DNA from: Palaemon carinicauda
Taxonomy: Eukaryota > Arthropoda > Malacostraca > Decapoda > Palaemonidae
Direction: 5' to 3'
Assembly (NCBI RefSeq): GCF_036898095.1
Contig: NC_090765.1
Coordinates: 35,501,829 to 35,565,828, forward strand
DNA length: 64,000 nucleotides
The position numbers were made by a program, and so were the translations under genes. Positions 8,616 through 19,419 of the stretch are shown here, one piece after another; position 1 is the first letter of the stretch, and every line of letters starts with the position of its first letter. The notes beneath the pieces were generated by a model that saw nothing but the letters and a program-made list of their open reading frames with translations, made no database searches and was not told the DNA's origin.

Positions 8616-10388
8616 GCATCCCCGGAGCAGAAGACTGCGGCTCGGGCCACACTGAAAGTGTGGGTTAGGGGATTTGCCCGAAACGTCAAAACTAAACAGC
8701 CTTACGTCCTGTCTGAAGACTACTGTGCCATGATCTATCCTAACGCCAAGTCTTCAGCCGCTGTGGCTAGGCATGTTGCAGCTCCCATCATTGCCCACAT
8801 TGATGCCACCATAGCGGGGTTTATTGATCAAGATCAAGATCCGTCGGATGCCCCCGGAAATCTGGAAGACAATGTTGCTTCCATGAACCTGGACGTCGAA
8901 CCCATGTTATTGGATGATCCGGACGCAGGTAGGGTGGTAAGTGAGGCAGGTGTTACCGGCGCTGAGATTCCTATCCTCAGCCCCGCTCTTTCTTCTTCTT
9001 CTGATCGCTCTTCCTCTCATGGTTTTTCTGGGGACCGTGATTCGTCTCAACGATCGCACCCGGTTCCCCCCAAGGATAAGTCTACATCTAGAACCTTACC
9101 TAAAGCTCGTAAGCCTCACAAGGCTTCCCATAGTTCTAAGCAGAATACAAACCCGTCATCTAAGGCTTCCGGCTCCTCCTCTAAGTCTCACGACCCGGGA
9201 GTACAATCCGCCACTCCTGCTCCTAGCCCGGGCCTTTCCGAATCAGCCATGCTTCGCATTGTGTCGGAGATGCAAGCTAAGTTGGTGTCGGAAATGCAGG
9301 CCAAGATGGACACGATGTTCTCTAACATCGGTCAGAGACTTGGGGCATTAGAGCAAGGTGCTCCGGAGCGAGTCCAAAGCTCTCTCATCCCGGATGCCTC
9401 TAAGCTTCCGCCGTATACCAAGAATAATCCTTGGCGCATGGCTCTTCATTCTCCGTTCTCAGACGGAATGTTAACTTTGGAAGGTCTTGGCACTCGTCCT
9501 CTAGAGGACTTTGAATTCTTTCCTCCTGGTCTGGCATTTCCATTTCATGGTTATGCCAGGCTTACCGAGGAAGCTCTGGTTCGGCTAGATAAGGTCCCCA
9601 AAGAGACCGTCATCTTCCCAAAAGAACAAGCCCAATCTGTTTGGGCTAGGTTCCTGAACGACATTGGTTGCACCAACACCATGTTGACGCCGTATAAGAG
9701 TTCCTTCACAATGTTTTTAATGGACAAAAACACCGTGACTCCATGCGTCAATAAGGTAGCAGAGCTTGCTTTCCAATATGCTCTGGAGGAGAAGCCCTTG
9801 CCTCCCATCCGAGAGGTGGATCCGATCTCCCTCCTTCTTCCTTCTGGCATTGAGTGTTGGGACAATGTCCATACCACTTTTACCTCTGGCAAGCTATCAG
9901 CGGACTGTGCCTCAGTTATGTTTAGTGAGCGGCTTCCCCGTCTCCCGGAATCCCTCATTAAACAGGAGTATGATTCCCGCCTACGTGTTGGCCGAACTCT
10001 GAACTTGGCCACATCCACGGAGTCGATAGCCTTGACTTATGATACTGAGAGTATCTTTAAGTCTCTCAATAAGGCTACGTTGCAGTCATTGTATTATGAT
10101 CTTTATGACTTCGCTATTGCTAAACGTAGGTGTCGCAAACACGTCCTGGCTGAGGCGACTATTAGGCACGAGCCTAATAAGCTTATCCGGTCCTCCTGCT
10201 GGGGTTCAAATCTCTTCCCTGAGGATCTTGTGGAGGAAGTCTTGGCAGAGGCCACTAGAGTCAATCAGAGCCTTAAAGCCCGTTGGGGTTTGACTCCTAA
10301 ATGGAAATATGACCCCGCAAATTACCAAGCCCGGGGTAGGAAGAAGCTCCGCCCGTATACCTCCACCCAGTTCAGGCAACAGCAGAGT
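8616..10388 (+). CDS. gag-like protein of X2, main exon, cut by gap
   Basis: The exon encodes about 591 residues with no stop. In order: a conserved start (LKVWVRGFARNVK, with AVARHVAAPIIAHIDA), a Ser/Pro-rich acidic linker, a heptad-like coiled coil (MLRIVSEMQAKLVSEMQAK), a large globular capsid-like block (FSDGMLTLEGLG to AEATRVNQSLKARWGL), and a basic tail (GRKKLRPY) just before the gap. The layout matches DIRS gag proteins. The ORF is uninterrupted, unlike gag in most other copies here, so this copy may be young. The start of this exon is set by the acceptor TTTCAG at 8610-8615, not by an ATG. Confidence 0.65.
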
Positions 10389-10888
10389 NNNNNNNNNNNN
10401 NNNNNNNNNNNNNNNNNNNNNNNNNNNNNNNNNNNNNNNNNNNNNNNNNNNNNNNNNNNNNNNNNNNNNNNNNNNNNNNNNNNNNNNNNNNNNNNNNNNN
10501 NNNNNNNNNNNNNNNNNNNNNNNNNNNNNNNNNNNNNNNNNNNNNNNNNNNNNNNNNNNNNNNNNNNNNNNNNNNNNNNNNNNNNNNNNNNNNNNNNNNN
10601 NNNNNNNNNNNNNNNNNNNNNNNNNNNNNNNNNNNNNNNNNNNNNNNNNNNNNNNNNNNNNNNNNNNNNNNNNNNNNNNNNNNNNNNNNNNNNNNNNNNN
10701 NNNNNNNNNNNNNNNNNNNNNNNNNNNNNNNNNNNNNNNNNNNNNNNNNNNNNNNNNNNNNNNNNNNNNNNNNNNNNNNNNNNNNNNNNNNNNNNNNNNN
10801 NNNNNNNNNNNNNNNNNNNNNNNNNNNNNNNNNNNNNNNNNNNNNNNNNNNNNNNNNNNNNNNNNNNNNNNNNNNNNNNNNNNNNNNN
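10389..10888. other. Assembly gap, 500 N
   Basis: A run of exactly 500 N, probably a placeholder of unknown true size. Left of it is X2 gag; right of it is the 5' noncoding segment of E3, an unrelated element. The rest of X2 and the left end of E3 must lie in the gap, or the two sides are wrongly joined. Confidence 0.97.
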
Positions 10889-11001
10889 TTTTCGCAATTA
10901 CTACCTTTTAATGAGGGATAGGATTGCGTGTTTCAGGTACAAACCACTTAAAGTTTCGAGTTCAGTGAAATAAGTGCAAACAGAAAATCAAAAGTGATAA
11001 A

Positions 11002-12600
11002 GTGATATGCGCAAAGTGTTACAGTGTTGCGTTCGAGGGTTCGTCTGTTCGTGCCAGTTGTTCACCTAGTCCGATACCTCTTACAAGCTCCCAAGCCCAG
11101 GGGAGAAGTAATGTCGAAGGACTTATGGGTTCCACAGGCCTTGATCAACGACAGACAGACGTTTCCCTCCGTGGTTTCGGGTGTATCTACACACGTTGCC
11201 GACGTGATCACCCCACCCACACAAAGACGAGAGAGCCCATTTATTCCTCGTCTGCGGAAGAGGTTTCTCGCAGAAACCATGGACCAAATCTTGCAGCTTT
11301 TAAGTGCAAGTCGGTCCCTTCCGCGCAAGTCCAACGGCCTAGGTGTAGCCACTGGGTCAGTTCGGACTTGCTGCAGTACGACAACTGCACACCTCCCAAG
11401 AGAGGCAAGGTGGTACCGCAACAGGCAGTAACTCCGTCTGTTGCCGCACCAGCGGTTTTAGACCCTCAGTCACAACGGACAGTAGCTCCGTTTGTTGTTG
11501 TCTTTCATAGACCCTAGTGGTCCATGCTGCAGACTATACAGTCTCAGCTTGCTCCTTCATGCAGGAGTATCATGCTGGAAGGTTGACAATGCACCTGTTA
11601 ACCTACAACCCGCCGAGGTTGTGCGCTCAGCAGATACTGCGGCTGCCTGCTCCCACCCTCCACCTGTGAGAGCTCCACCACCGATGCGCAGTCCACCCTG
11701 CCAGACGCATGTTCTTGCTGCACCATCTGCTAACATGCGTGAGCTACCGCATCAGCAGTGGGAAGGTTCTGTAGAACTGCCGGGTTCCAGCACTATGCGG
11801 CATTCTCCGCAGCCCATGCAGCATGCTCTGCATACCTTACAGCATGCTCCGCATTCCATGCAGCATGCTCTGCATACCTTACAGCATGCTCCGCGTACCA
11901 TGCAGCATGAGCCGCATACCTTACAGCATGCTCCGCATACCATACCGCATGCTCCTCAACCCACCGCAGCCCCTCCCACGCTCCAGCACTCTGCTTTTGT
12001 TGTTGCCAGCTCCCACACTCCGACTGCGGAGAAGGTTGACGATGCACCCGTGGGCCTACACCTCCCACGGTTGTGCGCCCGGCATGGCTTCCTGCTCTCA
12101 CACTCTTGTTGTGAGAGCTCCTCCACCCATGCACAAGTCAACCCTGCCAGATGTATGATGACTCCCACACACAGAGCACTCCGTTGCCGTGCGTGAGCTA
12201 CCACAAGCTGCCGTGTTTTGACACGGTGTGTCAGCCTCCGCAACACACTGTGGTTACCGCCACTCGCCAGCAGCAAACTAGTCAGTCAGGAGTTGAGGCT
12301 TCCCCACACAACTTTGGTTGTTGCCAACTCACAAACTGTCATACAGTTACATGACGTTGCCTTCTGGTCTGCTACTTATACACCAGTGCTGTATGTCCTC
12401 ACGCTCCTGTTGTGGTTGACAGTTCACAGACTGTCAAGCAGTTTCATAACGTTGCCTTCTGGTCTGCTGCTTTTGCACCAGTGAAACCCTCACTGAGAGA
12501 ACCTAGCTTTTCTCGGATATGGTTCCTGTAGATGAGAAAGTGCTGTTCTCCCTCCTTCTGATATTCCCTTGAGGACTCTGTCATTTGGAGAGGAGCCTTA
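11002..12600 (+). pseudogene. gag-like ORF1 of E3, first segment, degenerate
   Basis: The start of the match (VAFEGSSVRASCSPSP) aligns with the middle of E5 gag; the zinc motif region is replaced by noncoding sequence as in E2, E4, E7 and E8. The frame changes several times (11002-11517, 11492-12196). Its centre contains degenerate 36-bp units (11800-11960). The 3' part repeats the DVAFWSAT block found in E2. No intact product is possible. Confidence 0.65.
11800..11960 (+). repeat. Degenerate minisatellite in E3 gag (CATGCAGCATGCTC type)
   Basis: About four units of 36 bp alternate between CATGCAGCATGCTCTGCAT and ACCTTACAGCATGCTCCGC forms. The reading frame encodes Met/Leu-Gln-His-Ala/Glu-Pro-His repeats, related to the MQHEPHP repeats at 18990-19120 in E4, so both come from one ancestral repeat-bearing gag. 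Confidence 0.75.
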
Positions 12601-12639
12601 AGCTGCTTAGCCTCCTATGGACTTTTATTTAAGCATAAC

Positions 12640-13085
12640 ATGCTTCCAGGGAGGGTAATGGTTCCGCTTCAGTCGCTAACCCCGTCTGTTGCCACACCTG
12701 CTCCCATAGACCTTGGGCTTTGTTGCAAGACATGCAGTCCAAGCTTAGTCCTTGATAGAGGATTTTTTACGGAGTCAGTGTGTCACTGGGAAGACGTTCA
12801 ACAACCAGCAGAGGTGTCTTGTTGTGACGCAGTGCGGCAACCTCAGCAACCCGATAAGGAGTTGTCTGTACTACCCAGACAGTCTAGACAGTTTCGGGTT
12901 GTCGCTGTACTTCCTCGCTTCCCCATGGTTGACAGTTCACAGACTGTGCAGCAGTACCATGATCTTGTGTCCGGCTCCGTCACGCATCCACCAGTGCGAC
13001 CGGATTCAGCGAGTCAGACGTTGCCCACTCCGTTGCCGTTTCCTCATCAGTTTCGGATGAGGAACCCTCTGATGAGGACATGGCT
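12640..13085 (+). pseudogene. Second gag fragment of E3
   Basis: Blocks TPSVATPAP, DAVRQPQQPDK and VDSSQTVQQYHD align with E5 gag and with the second fragments of E2 and E4. Indels break the frame. It ends at the GATGAGGACATGGCTGA block that is fused to the RT thumb at about 13090-13110, the junction shared with E2. Confidence 0.65.
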
Positions 13086-14150
13086 GAACGAGAAGATCAA
13101 TCCCCAGCCCTGCTATCCATCCAGAAGATGCTGAAGAAGGAATACGGCCCTGTCAGGCTGTGGATGAGTCTGGTTAGGACACTGTCATCCGTGGTGCATT
13201 TGGTGTCACTTGGAAGACTACACCTCCGTCCTCTTCGGTTTCATCTAGCTCTTCACTGGAAAAGGACAAGACGCTACAAGCGGTCTCGATCCCGGTTTCC
13301 GGAAGATAAGTCTGGTCTAACCTGAGGAAAGGACTTTATCAACCTTTTATAGGGTCTTCCCCTGACTGTTCAGACTCCCAACCACGTTCTCTTCTCAGAC
13401 GCATCGGACGTAGGCTGGGGTGCGACCTTAGGCGGTAGGGAATGCTCGGGATTATGGAACTCGCGTCAAAGGACAATGCATTTTCTCTGCAAGAAGCTTC
13501 TGGCAGTAAGTCTGACCTGGAAAAGCTTCAGGTCTCTCCTTCAAGACAAAGTAATGGAGGTCAACACGGACAACTCCCTGCTTTGATGTTCATCTCCTAG
13601 CAAGGAGGGACCTACTCTCTGACATGGGGCGAGTTCGCTAGTGACCTCCTCTCCTGTTCAACAGGTCTTGACTTTTCACTAGTAACAAATTTCTTCCAAG
13701 GCAACTTGAATGTCTTAGCAGTTTGTCTCAGTAGGAAGGGACAATAATTCCAACATATTGGACCCTCCACAGAGATGTATGCAAGAGACTTTGGGTCACT
13801 TGGGGCCATCCAACCATGGATCTCTTCGCAACCTCGATGTCCAAGAGGCTCTCAACAGACCCAGCAGTGGTTCTTTTAGATGCCTTTCTACTAGATTAGT
13901 CTCATCTAGATCTATATGCATTCCCTCCGTTCTAGTTTGTCAACAAGGTACTGCAGAAGTTCGCCTCTCACGTTGGGACAAAGTTGACACTAGTTGCTTC
14001 CCTCTGGCCCGCGAGAGAATAACTTACCGAGGTACTTCGATGGCTAGTAGACGTTCCCAGAACTCTTCTCCTAAGGGTGGACCTGCTACGTCTGCCACGC
14101 GTAAGAAGGTACTCCAAGGCCTCCACGCTCTTCGTCTCACTGCCTTCAGA
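13086..14150 (+). pseudogene. RT thumb - RNase H - methyltransferase-like remnant of E3
   Basis: The thumb start is at the ALLSIQKMLKKE block near 13105. RNase H is recognisable (DASDVGWGATL-like near 13400) but has stops, for example TGATGTTCATCTCCTAG around 13583. The methyltransferase-like region (13800-13990) has lost bases near 13850. Nothing here is translatable at full length. Confidence 0.65.
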
Positions 14151-15198
14151 GTATCGAAAGACTCTCGAGAACTAGAGGTTTTTCGAAGGAGGCAACCAGA
14201 GCGATTGTTAGAGCAAGGAGAACATCCACCCTTAGAGTCTACCAATCGAAGTGGGGAATCTTCCTAAACTGGTGCAAGTCAGTATCCGTATCCTCGACCA
14301 GTACCTCTGTAACTCAAATAGCTGACTTCCTCTTATATCTGAGAAAAGAGCGATCTCTTTCAGCTCCCACTTTCAAGGGTTACAGAAGCTTGTTGGCATC
14401 AGTCTTCCGTCACAGAGGCTTAGATCTTTTTAACAATAAAGATCTACAGGACCTCCTTAAGTCTTTTGAGACCACGAAGGAGCGTCGTTTGGTTACACCT
14501 GGTTGGAATTTAGACGTGGTTCTAAGATTCCTTATGTTAGACAGGTTCGAACCACTTCAATCAGCCTCCCTGAAAGATCTCACCTTTAAGACTCTTTTCC
14601 TGATATGCTTTACCAGCTAAAAGAGTCAGTGAGATTCATGCCTTCAGCAAGAACATCGGATTTTCATCCGAAACGGCTACATGTTCTACAGCTTGGTTTT
14701 CTAGCCAAACACGAGCTGCCTTCTCGGCCTTGACCAATATCGTTCGTTATTCCAAACTTATCGATATGATTGGAAAGGAACTAGAAAGAGTATTATGTCC
14801 TGTAGAGCTCTTAAGTTCTTTTTTAAAAAACCTTTATGAGGCCCGTCTGAAGCTTTATGGTGTTCAGTTAAGAATTCATCTTTGCCTATGTCAGAGAATT
14901 CTTTATCCTATTATTTTCAGACTGTTAATACGAGAAGCTCATTCCCTTCTGAATGAGGAAGACCAAGCTTGGCTGAAGGTAAGGACACACGAAGTTAGAG
15001 CTATCACAACTTCCGTGACCTTTTAATAAAATAGATCTCTGCAAAATATTTTCGACGCAACCTTTTGGAAAAGCTAATCAGTGTTCGCGTCTTTTATCTT
15101 AAGAATGTCCAGTCTCTTTACGAGAACTGCTACACTCTGGGACCATTCGTAGCAACGAGTGCAGTAGTGGTGGGGGCTCCACCACTACAATTCCCTAA
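14026..15198 (+). pseudogene. Tyrosine recombinase (ORF3) of E3, multiply broken
   Basis: Aligns end to end with ORF3 of E5. The presumed start ATG is mutated (GAGAGAATAACTTAC). A stop interrupts the segment corresponding to VFRDWC (TTCCTAAACTGG near 14261). Further indels lie near 14610 and 14800-14900. The HEVRA block is at about 14990 and the C-terminal GPFVATSAVV block ends at 15198. Confidence 0.7.
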
Positions 15199-15587
15199 TT
15201 CCAGAACCTTTTTAATCTTTCTCTTGAAATATTTCTGGGTTGTCCGGAAGGCTAAGAAGCCTTCCGCATCCTGGTTGATTTGGCGGGTGGTCAAATTCTT
15301 TCTTGAGAAGCGCCTAGATTAGAGGTTGTGATGAGGTCCTTTAGTATGGGTTGCAGCCCTTAATACTTCAGCACCTAGGAGTCGCTCAGCATCCTAAGAG
15401 GATCGCTAGGCTCAGTAAGGAAGACGTACTTAAAAAGGCAGAGTAATGGTTCAAGTCGACTTCCTTACCAGGTACTTATTTATTTTATGTTTGTTATTTT
15501 GAATAACGGCTAAAATAAGATACGGGATACTTAGCTTCTTTGTTAACATGTATGCTGGTCTCCACCCACCACCCTGGGTGTGAATCA
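15199..15587 (+). other. E3 3' untranslated region
   Basis: No ORF. It carries the family's 3' segment (GATTTGGCGGGTGGTCAA, GGTCCTTTAGTATGGGTTG, CTTCCTTACCAGGTACTTA), which is also present downstream of YR in E1, E2, E4, E5, E7 and E8. Confidence 0.75.
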
Positions 15588-15919
15588 GCTACATGATCAT
15601 CGGGTAAGATTAATATTGAAAAATGTTATTTTCATTAGTAAAATAAATTTTTGAATATACTTACCCGATGATCATGAATTTAAGGACCCGCCCTTCCTCC
15701 CCATAGAGAACCAGTGGACCGAGGAGAAAATTGAGTTCTTGTTGACAAGAAGTACTTGAGTACCTGCTCACAGATGGCGCTGTTGTGTACACCCCCACCT
15801 GTATAGCGATCGCTGGCGTATCCCGACCGTAGATTTCTGTCGGGCAACAGAGTTGACAGCTACATGATCATCGGGTAAGTATATTCAAAAATTTATTTTA
15901 CTAATGAAAATAACATTTT
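15588..15919 (+). repeat. E3 ICR and right ITR
   Basis: The ICR (15588-15676) runs from GCTACATGATCATCGGG to CCCGATGATCATG. The right ITR ends near 15919 with TAACATTTT. AGCGATCGCT lies near 15806. Confidence 0.8.
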
Positions 15920-15963
15920 ACCAGTTAATAATGAAAATCGTAAATTTTTAAAAGTAATATATA

Positions 15964-16135
15964 TTTTTCAATATTAATCTTACCCGATAATCATGTAGCT
16001 GTCAACTCTGTTGCCGACAGAAATCTACGGTCGGGATACGCCAGCGATCGCTATACAGGTGGGGGTGTACACAACAGCGCCATCTGTGGTCAGGTACTCC
16101 AGTACTTCTTGTCAACACCACCTCAATTTTTCCTC
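15964..16135 (+). repeat. E4 left ITR
   Basis: Starts TTTTTCAATATTAATC and continues TACCCGATAATCATGTAGC, the exact reverse complement of the first half of the ICR at 22488. It includes AGCGATCGCT near 16043. Similarity to the right ITR stops near CAATTTTTCCTC. Confidence 0.85.
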
Positions 16136-17320
16136 TGTCGTGCCTCCGGCTAGACCTACATGGATACGCTGTTGATTCTGGAGTTATTGCTCACGATTTG
16201 GTGATGTATTTGCTCTAGAGTTTAGCCTTCGCTATTCAGGAAGCTTTATCATTAGCTTAGCAAGTTTTTGGAATTAATTTGATTTAATTTTTTATTTAAT
16301 TTTGGTGACGAAGAGAGTATGAACTCTCTTTCACTTTTAATGGCCGACCCTTCCCTTAGACGGAAGTGTTGGTGTCGAAGAGAGTATAGACTCTCTTTCT
16401 TAATTTTGCTTAACAAAAGTTATAGATTTATTTTATATCTCTCCGCCTTTTATAGGCCTCTTCGATTAACTTCCTTTTATTATAAACTTATTAAAATTAA
16501 TTTTTATATTTGTTTATATTCGACCTTTCCTAATAGTAGGCGGTCTTTTCTTGGAACCGAAGTTAATTAACATTGAGCCCGTCATTTCGTTTTTACCTGT
16601 TAACATATTATGCTATTTTAATGTTTTTGAAAGAATTTCTTTGATAGTCTCGTACTGTTTTCAAAGTTGAACTAACGTTTTGTTTTGTCTCTGCAGTTGT
16701 TGACGTTCAGAACGTTCAACTTGCGCTCTATCGTTACGATAGAGAGAGAGTATTCACGGTGTCACGTTGCAGTAAGAGTAGAACGATTCTATCGTTTTGT
16801 TCATTCTTTCTTAGCTTAAATGGTTTTAATTCTAATAAAGGAACTTTTTATTTGGGAAATCTTTCAGTTTTTTTCCTTTAACAATAATATGTTTTAACGA
16901 TATATATAATTGGGCTCATCTCTCAGGTTCTAAGTCAAGAGAGAGAGAGAGAGAGATAGAGACGGAGGGAGAGAGAGGAGGATAAACGTTTCGTTCAAGC
17001 GGGTAACGTTGTTATCGTTTTTGCTCTTCTCCCTAGTCTCTTTAGGGGAAGAAGGTAAACGTTTCTAGAGTTTTATTCTTGTTCTCAGGCTTTATGCGGT
17101 GAGAGATTTTAAACGTAGTTTATTTGATCTAGTGTTTAGTCTCTTTTCCAGCCACTGAATTATTTATCTTTCATTATGTTTTTCTGTTACATTGTAATAC
17201 TGTTTTCGCAATTACTAACTTTTAATGAAGGATAGAATTGCGTGTTTCAGGTACAAACCACTTAAAGTTTCGAGTTCAGTGAAATAAGTGCAAACAGAAA
17301 ATCAAAAGTGATAAAGTGAT
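16136..17320 (+). other. E4 leader with vestigial gag start and GA tract
   Basis: An ATG at 16340 opens MADPSL, the same first residues as E6 gag (MADPSQ), but the frame then leaves gag. About 1 kb of noncoding sequence follows with a GA-rich tract (16936-16980), before gag similarity resumes near 17340. The equivalent segment is in E7 (44306-45435) and E8 (53191-54255). Confidence 0.65.
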
Positions 17321-18080
17321 AAGCGCAAAGTGTTACAGTGTTGCGTTCGAGGGTTCGTCTGTTCGTGCCAGTTGTTCGCCTAGTCTGGGACCTCTTACAA
17401 GCTCCCAAGCAGGGGAGAAGTAACGTCGAAGGACTTATGGGTTCATCAGGCCTTGATCGACGAACAGACGTTTCCCTCCGTGGTTTCGGGTGTAACCAAC
17501 TCACGTAGCCGACGTGATCACCCCACCCACACAAAGACGAGAGAGCCCTTTTATTCCTCGTCTGCGGAAGAGGTTTCTCGCAGAAACCATGGACCAAATC
17601 TTGCAGCTTTTAAGTGCAAGTCGGTCCCTTCCGCGCAAGTCCAACTCCTAGGTGGTGCCATTAGCACTGGGTCAGTTCGGACTTGCTGCAGTACGACAAC
17701 TGCACACCTCCCAGAGAGGCAAGGTGGTATCGCAACAGGCAGTAACTCCGTCTGTTGCCGCACCAGCTGTTTTAGACCCTCAGTCTCAACGGACAGTAGC
17801 TCCGTTTGTTGTTGTCTTTCTTAAACTCTAGTGGTCTATGCTGCAGACAATGCAGTCTCAGCTTGCGGTGTTGATGCAGGAGTTTCAGGCAGAGAAGGTT
17901 AGCACACCTCCTCCTGCGAGCGCTCCTCCACCTCTGCGCAGTCCACCCTGCCAGACGTATGATGTTGAGGCTCCTCCTGCCTCCATGCGTGAGCTGCCGC
18001 ATTGGGAGTTGCCAGGTACCAGCGCTATGCAGCAACCTCCACTTTCCTTGAGGCAGGAGCCTCATGCTATGCGGCAACCG

Positions 18081-18458
18081 CCTCAACTCTTGAGGCAAGA
18101 GCCTCAACTCTTGAGGCAAGAACCTCAACTCTTGAGGCAAGAGCCTCAACTCTTGAGGCAAGAACCTCAACTCTTGAGGCAAGAGCCTCAACTCTTGAGG
18201 CAAGAACCTCAACTCTTGAGGCAAGAGCCTCAACTCTTGAGGCAAGAACCTCAACTCTTGAGGCAAGAACCTCAACTCTTGAGGCAAGAACCTCAACTCT
18301 TGAGGCAAGAACCTCAACTCTTGAGGCAAGAGCCTCAACTCTTGAGGCAAGAACCTCAACTCTTGAGGCAAGAACCTCAACTCTTGAGGCAAGAGCCTCA
18401 ACTCTTGAGGCAAGAACCTCAACTCTTGAGGCAAGAGCCTCAACTCTTGAGGCAAGAG
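18081..18458 (+). repeat. 21-bp minisatellite, exactly 18 units (PQLLRQE heptad)
   Basis: The unit CCTCAACTCTTGAGGCAAGA plus a final G or A is repeated 18 times with no other change. It encodes Pro-Gln-Leu-Leu-Arg-Gln-Glu. The last codon is GAG or GAA in the order g a g a g a g a a a a g a a g a g g, so the only variation is synonymous in the gag frame. The first eight units alternate strictly, pointing to expansion as 42-bp pairs. The near-palindrome CTCAACTCTTGAG may favour slippage. Confidence 0.95.
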
Positions 18459-19160
18459 CCTCTCTCTGCGCAGCCACCTCCTCAACCCTTGAGGCAGACG
18501 CAACTCTTGAGGCAGGAACCTCATGCTATGAGGCAGCCGCCTCAACGCATGCAGCAACCGCATTCTTCACAGCATGAGCCTCTCTCTGCGCAGCTACCTC
18601 CTCAACCCTTGAGGCAGACGCAACTCTTGAGGCAGGAACCTCACAGGAGCCTCATGCTATGCGGCATCCTCCTCAAACCATGAGGCAGGAGCCTCATGCT
18701 ATGCGGCATCCTCCTCAACCCATGAGGCAGGAGCCTCATGCTATGTGGCAACCTCCTCTACCCATGAGGCAGCCTCATGATATGCGGCATCCTCCTCAAC
18801 CCATGAGGCAGGAGCCTCATGCTATGCGGCATCCTCCTCAACCCATGAGGCAGGAGTCTCATGCTATGAGGAGCCTCATGCTATGCGGCATCCTCCTCAA
18901 ACCATGAGGCAGGAGCCTCATGCTATGCGGCAACCGCCTCAACCCATGAGGCAGGAGCCTCATACTATGCGGCATCCTCCTCAACGCATGCGGCATGAGC
19001 CTCATCCCTTGCAGCATGAGCCTCATCCCATGCAGCATGAGCCTCATACCATGCAGCATGAGCCTCATCCCATGCAGCATGAGCCTCATCCCATGCAGCA
19101 TAAGCCGCACGCCATGCAACATGCTCTGCTTACCTTACAGCATGCTCTACATACAGCATG
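18459..19160 (+). repeat. Compound minisatellite arrays (RQEPHAM, MQHEPHP types)
   Basis: Downstream of the heptads is a duplicated block (CTCTCTGCGCAGC at 18462 and 18583), then 42-bp-type units with CCTCATGCTATGCGGCA (18650-18990), then 21-bp units CATGCAGCATGAGCCTCAT (18990-19120). Units drift gradually from one type to the next. They encode Met-Arg/Gln-Gln/His-Glu-Pro-His, a proline-histidine-glutamate-rich linker. Confidence 0.85.
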
Positions 19161-19419
19161 CTCTGCATACAGCATGCTCCTCAGTCACACATCTTTGGTT
19201 GTTGCCAACTCACTAGACTGTCAAGCAGTTTCATAACGTTGCCTTCTAGTCTGCTGCTTTTGCACCAGTGAAACCCTCACTGAGAGAACTTAGCTTTTCT
19301 CGGATATGGTTCCTGTAGATGAGAAAGTGCTATTCTCCCTCCTTCTGATATTCCCTTGAGGACTCTGTCATTTGGAGAGGAGCCTTTAGCTGCTTAGCCT
19401 CCTATGGACTTTTATTTAA

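Larger units (their letters stand above)
6702..10388 (+). mobile_element. X2: second-lineage DIRS-like element, 5' half up to assembly gap
   Basis: A different element begins at CTGGGCTCGAACCTG, inserted at a TTT in the ITR fragment. It has about 1.6 kb of 5' untranslated sequence, including three 76-bp repeats, then a two-exon gag ORF that is open to the gap at 10389. The gag resembles other DIRS-like gags: zinc motif, coiled coil, then a block with the motif FSDGMLTLEGLG..RPLEDFEFFP, and a basic end. I place it with X (25228-32953) as a lineage distinct from E1-E8. RT and YR would lie in or beyond the gap, so the class call is an inference. Confidence 0.6.
10889..15919 (+). mobile_element. 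DIRS-type retrotransposon E3, RT-less, coding-dead
   Basis: E3 enters from the gap in the 5' segment (TTTTCGCAATTACTACC, as at 17205 in E4). It carries a decayed gag with a CAGCATGCTC-type minisatellite, a second gag fragment, the same gag-to-RT-thumb junction as E2, RNase H and methyltransferase-like remnants, a YR with several stops, the ICR (15588-15676) and the right ITR to about 15919. Compared with E2 it has a further deletion (gag ACTTTTATTTAAGCATAAC joined to CTTCCAGGG, shared with E4). Many small indels show older or faster decay than E5. Confidence 0.8.
17320..19260 (+). pseudogene. gag-like ORF1 of E4 with repeat-rich centre, degenerate
   Basis: Gag similarity begins at EGSSVRAS-like sequence (about 17350) and runs through the KSVPSAQVQ block. 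A shift near 17820 is followed by an 845-bp open frame (17838-18683) consisting largely of PQLLRQE heptads and RQEPHAMRHPPQP-type repeats. It starts LQTMQSQLAVLMQEFQAEK, matching LQDMQSKLASLMEDFNAEK of E5, so the repeats expanded in the variable linker downstream of the coiled coil. The frame is broken before the capsid-like domain. All six frames of the repeat are open, so openness alone is not proof of translation. Confidence 0.65.

Noticed and set aside
11752..11943. Minus-strand cysteine-rich ORF resembling a metallothionein
   Set aside because: Antisense of the CAGCATGCTC-type minisatellite in E3 gag; the Cys pattern follows the repeat unit.
18081..18458. CRISPR-like array
   Set aside because: Direct tandem units without spacers, in an animal retrotransposon gag region.
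17772..18563. 263-codon minus-strand ORF rich in Leu-Pro-Gln-Glu repeats
   Set aside because: It is the antisense reading of the 21-bp gag minisatellite, in which every frame is open; no independent start or support.
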